Shown: piece after piece, positions 7,060 through 8,174 of the stretch | Position numbering within the stretch: position 1 is the first letter of the stretch | Layout: each line of letters opens with the position of its first letter | Origin: CAKVLS01 sp045651685 | GTDB lineage: Bacteria > Bacillota > Clostridia > Christensenellales > UBA1242 | Direction of reading: 5' to 3' | Length of the DNA stretch: 8,174 nucleotides | NCBI GenBank assembly: GCA_045651685.1 | Contig: JAZRSV010000028.1 | Span: 1 to 8,174, forward strand | The notes under the pieces: model-generated | Seen by the model: only the letters and a program-made list of their open reading frames with translations | Database searches by the model: none | Told to the model about the DNA's origin: nothing | Translations under genes and position numbers: made by a program

Positions 7060-7138
7060 AATTAATAAAAAAAAATAAAAAAAATTTTTGAAAAAAGTAA
7101 AAAAAACTGTTGACATTATTTTTTGCTTATAGTATTAT
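7060..7138 (+). promoter_or_regulatory. tRNA operon promoter with upstream A-tracts
   Basis: A perfect -35 TTGACA (7110-7115), a 17-nt spacer and a -10 TATTAT (7133-7138, five of six) place the start near 7145, about 13 nt before tRNA-Pro. The 50 bases upstream are almost pure A with short T-tracts, as in UP elements that raise rRNA and tRNA promoter strength. The UP role is inferred from composition. Confidence 0.85.
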
Positions 7139-7157
7139 GTAATAGTCAATCGGTTTA

Positions 7158-7233
7158 CGGGGTGTAGCGCAGTTGGTAGCGCACGTGGTTTGGGACCATG
7201 GGGCCGGGAGTTCGAGTCTCTTCACCCCGACCA
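7158..7233 (+). tRNA. tRNA-Pro (anticodon TGG)
   Basis: The 7-bp acceptor stem CGGGGTG (7158-7164) pairs with CACCCCG (7223-7229), with discriminator A7230 and encoded CCA 7231-7233. The D-stem is GCGC/GCGC. The anticodon stem CGTGG/CCATG encloses loop TTTGGGA with TGG at 7191-7193. The T-loop is TTCGAGT (7211-7217). It is the first gene of the tRNA operon. Confidence 0.97.
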
Positions 7234-7235
7234 TT

Positions 7236-7257
7236 AAATTTTGTATTGACAAAATTT
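7236..7257 (+). repeat. Hairpin in the tRNA-Pro/tRNA-CAT spacer
   Basis: AAATTTTGT (7236-7244) and ACAAAATTT (7249-7257) are perfect inverted repeats around a 4-nt loop. The hairpin fills nearly the whole spacer. It is AT-only apart from one G-C pair and lacks a following clean U-tract, so a processing structure is more likely than a terminator. Confidence 0.5.
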
Positions 7258-7259
7258 TT

Positions 7260-7336
7260 GGGCCTTTAGCTCAGTTGGTTAGAGCAACCGGCTCATAACC
7301 GGTCGGTCCGGGGTTCAAGTCCCTGAAGGCCCACCA
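7260..7336 (+). tRNA. tRNA with anticodon CAT: elongator Met or lysidine-modified Ile2
   Basis: The acceptor GGGCCTT (7260-7266) pairs with AAGGCCC (7326-7332), with discriminator A7333 and encoded CCA 7334-7336. The anticodon stem ACCGG/CCGGT encloses CTCATAA with CAT at 7294-7296. A full G1-C72 pair and the lack of three consecutive G-C pairs in the anticodon stem rule out the initiator. The TTTAGCTCAGTTGGTTAGAG body and CTCATAA loop look at least as much like tRNA-Ile2, whose C34 TilS converts to lysidine, as like elongator tRNA-Met. Sequence alone does not settle this. Confidence 0.95.
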
Positions 7337-7337
7337 A

Positions 7338-7451
7338 TAAATGTAATTTAATATAGATCTGGCCCGGTAGCTCAGCTGGTTAGAGCGCTAGCCTGTCACG
7401 CTAGAGGTCGTGGGTTCGAGCCCCATCCGGGTCGCCATTAAATTACATTTA
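7338..7451 (+). repeat. 15-bp inverted repeat closing around tRNA-Asp
   Basis: The spacer before tRNA-Asp (7338-7352) is the exact reverse complement of bases 7437-7451, which follow it and include the last A of its CCA. The stem would hold tRNA-Asp as a loop, with 8 nt on the 5' side before the tRNA. This resembles the long stems around rRNA and some tRNAs that double-strand RNases cut. The processing role is inferred. Confidence 0.55.
7361..7437 (+). tRNA. tRNA-Asp (anticodon GTC)
   Basis: The acceptor GGCCCGG (7361-7367) pairs with CCGGGTC (7427-7433, one G-T pair), with discriminator G7434, as expected for tRNA-Asp, and encoded CCA 7435-7437. The anticodon stem CTAGC/GCTAG encloses CTGTCAC with GTC at 7395-7397. 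Confidence 0.97.
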
Positions 7452-7456
7452 CATCT

Positions 7457-7532
7457 GCCTTGGTAGCTCAGTCGGTAGAGCAAGGGACTGAAAATCCCTG
7501 TGTCGGTGGTTCGATTCCGCCCCAAGGCACCA
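7457..7532 (+). tRNA. tRNA-Phe (anticodon GAA)
   Basis: The acceptor GCCTTGG (7457-7463) pairs with CCAAGGC (7522-7528), with discriminator A7529 and encoded CCA 7530-7532. The anticodon stem AGGGA/TCCCT encloses CTGAAAA with GAA at 7490-7492. Confidence 0.97.
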
Positions 7533-7555
7533 AAATACTTTTTCAAAAAGTATTT
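7533..7555 (+). repeat. Hairpin in the tRNA-Phe/tRNA-Thr spacer
   Basis: AAATACTTTTT (7533-7543) and AAAAAGTATTT (7545-7555) are perfect 11-nt inverted repeats around a single C, so the folded stem has about 8 bp with a 7-nt loop. No U-tract follows and two more tRNA genes lie downstream, which argues against full termination. It probably marks a processing site. Confidence 0.55.
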
Positions 7556-7562
7556 AACCCGC

Positions 7563-7637
7563 GCTGGTGTGGCTCAACGGTAGAGCAGCTGACTTGTAAT
7601 CAGCAGGTTGTTGGTTCGATTCCGACCACCAGCTCCA
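7563..7637 (+). tRNA. tRNA-Thr (anticodon TGT)
   Basis: The acceptor GCTGGTG (7563-7569) pairs with CACCAGC (7627-7633), with discriminator T7634 and encoded CCA 7635-7637. The anticodon stem GCTGA/TCAGC encloses CTTGTAA with TGT at 7595-7597. The T-stem is GTTGG/CCGAC. Only 3 nt separate it from tRNA-Tyr. Confidence 0.97.
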
Positions 7638-7640
7638 TTT

Positions 7641-7725
7641 GGGAAGATTGCAGAGCGGCCAAATGCAACGGACTGTAAATCCGTCGACTCAGTCTTCGGT
7701 GGTTCGAATCCACCTCTTCCCACCA
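7641..7725 (+). tRNA. tRNA-Tyr (anticodon GTA)
   Basis: The acceptor GGGAAGA (7641-7647) pairs with TCTTCCC (7715-7721), with discriminator A7722 and encoded CCA 7723-7725. The anticodon stem ACGGA/TCCGT encloses CTGTAAA with GTA at 7675-7677. The 13-nt long variable arm (7685-7697) is the class II form typical of bacterial tRNA-Tyr. It is the last gene of the operon. Confidence 0.97.
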
Positions 7726-7729
7726 AATG

Positions 7730-7752
7730 TCACCTTTAATGGTGATTTTTTG
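7730..7752 (+). terminator. Terminator of the tRNA operon
   Basis: The stem TCACC (7730-7734) pairs with GGTGA (7741-7745) around a 6-nt loop, followed by a T-run broken by one G. It begins 5 nt after tRNA-Tyr. The stem is short, so the larger hairpin at 7784-7820 may act as a backup. Confidence 0.7.
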
Positions 7753-7783
7753 TTTTATAGGGAAGAGAAGCATTTGGTCTCTC

Positions 7784-7820
7784 AAAAAAAACGGTATCTT
7801 GTTTGATACCGTTTTTTTTT
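7784..7820. terminator. Bidirectional terminator between the tRNA operon and the minus-strand gene
   Basis: ACGGTATC (7791-7798) and GATACCGT (7805-7812) form an 8-bp stem with a 6-nt loop. Seven A precede it and eight T follow it, so the stem can be extended by A-T pairs and gives a U-tract in either direction. It lies just past the stop codon of the minus-strand gene and after the tRNA operon, so it suits both convergent units. Confidence 0.88.
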
Positions 7821-7826
7821 GTTATA

Positions 7827-8174
7827 TTAAACTTGAACAAATGTAGCAGCTCTTACAGCTTGTGGGCCAATTAATGCTGCTTTTTGATTGCTTTGCATTG
7901 TGCCTCTAGGACCTGGCATATTTGTTCTTAATTGATTTTGTGTTTGAGCATAACCATTGTTAGCATTGTATACTTGGTATGCTTGAGGCGGTTGCCAGCT
8001 ATATGGTTGATTGTATCCTGCAAAAACCGGGTTATTATAACCATAATTGTAGTTAGGGTTGTAATATGGTGCTTGATATGTTGGTTGCGCATATGGCGCT
8101 GGTTGTTTATTATAGTTATTAGTATTAGTATTAGTATTAGTATTAGTATTAGTATTAGTATTAGTATTAGTATT
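7827..8174 (-). CDS. C-terminal part of a Pro/Tyr/Gln/Asn-rich protein with an Asn-Thr repeat, function unknown
   Basis: The minus-strand frame is open from the right edge to a TAA at 7829-7827, giving the last 115 residues; the start lies beyond the window. The visible part opens with a pure Asn-Thr alternation (19 residues) and passes through a low-complexity stretch rich in Pro, Tyr, Gln and Asn (for example QPAPYAQPTYQAPYYNPNY). It ends in a more ordinary tail, GTMQSNQKAALIGPQAVRAATFVQV when split as GTMQSNQKAAL and IGPQAVRAATFVQV. There is no cysteine, no membrane segment and little charge, so it is probably disordered or surface/spore associated, though nothing proves this. Reality of the gene is supported by biased composition without stops and by a terminator placed just after its stop. 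I do not recognise the family. Confidence 0.65.
   Translation of the reverse strand, partial: NTNTNTNTNTNTNTNTNTNNYNKQPAPYAQPTYQAPYYNPNYNYGYNNPVFAGYNQPYSWQPPQAYQVYNANNGYAQTQNQLRTNMPGPRGTMQSNQKAALIGPQAVRAATFVQV
8118..8174. repeat. Hexanucleotide tandem repeat (ATTAGT)n running off the window
   Basis: Nine and a half perfect copies of ATTAGT are visible and the array continues to the last base. On the minus strand it reads AATACT, encoding alternating Asn-Thr in frame. Because the unit is six bases, gain or loss of copies changes the protein length without a frameshift. Confidence 0.95.

Noticed and set aside
7246..7251. TTGACA in the spacer before the CAT tRNA, as a second promoter
   Set aside because: A -10 box would fall inside the tRNA, where no TATAAT-like hexamer exists; the bases are explained by the spacer hairpin.
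7460..7678. Open frame of 72 codons on the + strand across tRNA-Phe, tRNA-Thr and tRNA-Tyr
   Set aside because: It is the translation of tRNA genes; phrases such as VGGSIPP and VVGSIPTTS are the well-known false proteins from tRNA T-arms.
7641..7770. tRNA-Tyr 3' end as a phage or island attachment site, with GGGAAGA repeated at 7760-7766
   Set aside because: The repeated bases are the 5' acceptor arm, not a 3' end copy, and no integrase or foreign DNA is present.
7600..7785. Open frame of 61 codons on the minus strand over tRNA-Thr and tRNA-Tyr
   Set aside because: VDSNHRR and VVGIEPTTC are classic antisense-tRNA artefacts, and the region is fully explained by two tRNAs.

Overview
The window is AT-rich bacterial DNA from a low-GC, Gram-positive, spore-forming lineage, most likely a member of the Clostridia. 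The evidence is a complete spoIIAA-spoIIAB-sigF operon (the forespore sigma-F module), strong AGGAG-type ribosome binding sites, consensus sigma-A promoters, CCA encoded in every tRNA gene, and U-tract terminators. I cannot name a genus. The genetic code appears standard.

Left part (1-5145, + strand). A membrane-anchored family 2 glycosyltransferase, possibly cut at its 5' end by the window edge, is followed by a single-gene unit for ribosomal protein L28 (rpmB) with its own promoter and terminator. Next comes a three-gene operon: a divergent methionyl-tRNA synthetase (metG), dTMP kinase (tmk), and a FabG-like short-chain dehydrogenase whose start overlaps the end of tmk by 8 nt. The operon promoter carries a perfect palindrome over its -35 side. 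It has only about 20 nt of leader, too short for a T-box or S-box. A strong hairpin terminator closes the operon.

Middle part (5146-6956). A small unnamed protein gene on the + strand runs directly into the stop codon of the convergent spoIIA operon. That operon reads leftward as anti-anti-sigma factor SpoIIAA, anti-sigma kinase SpoIIAB, then sigma-F, with tight spacing. Together they form the partner-switching circuit that turns on sigma-F in the forespore.

Right part (6957-8174). A textbook promoter with A-tracts upstream drives six tRNA genes on the + strand: Pro(TGG), a CAT tRNA (Met or Ile2), Asp(GTC), Phe(GAA), Thr(TGT) and Tyr(GTA), followed by a terminator. Every spacer except the 3-nt Thr/Tyr one takes part in an inverted repeat, including a 15-bp perfect stem that closes around tRNA-Asp. 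A second, bidirectional-looking hairpin separates the tRNAs from the 3' end of a minus-strand gene. That gene encodes a Pro/Tyr/Gln/Asn-rich protein of unknown function and leaves the window inside an in-frame hexanucleotide (Asn-Thr) tandem repeat.

Most of the window is conserved housekeeping and sporulation DNA. I found no clear new system. The points most worth a second look are the altered MetRS, the tRNA spacer stems, the palindromic metG promoter and the repeat-bearing protein at the right edge.
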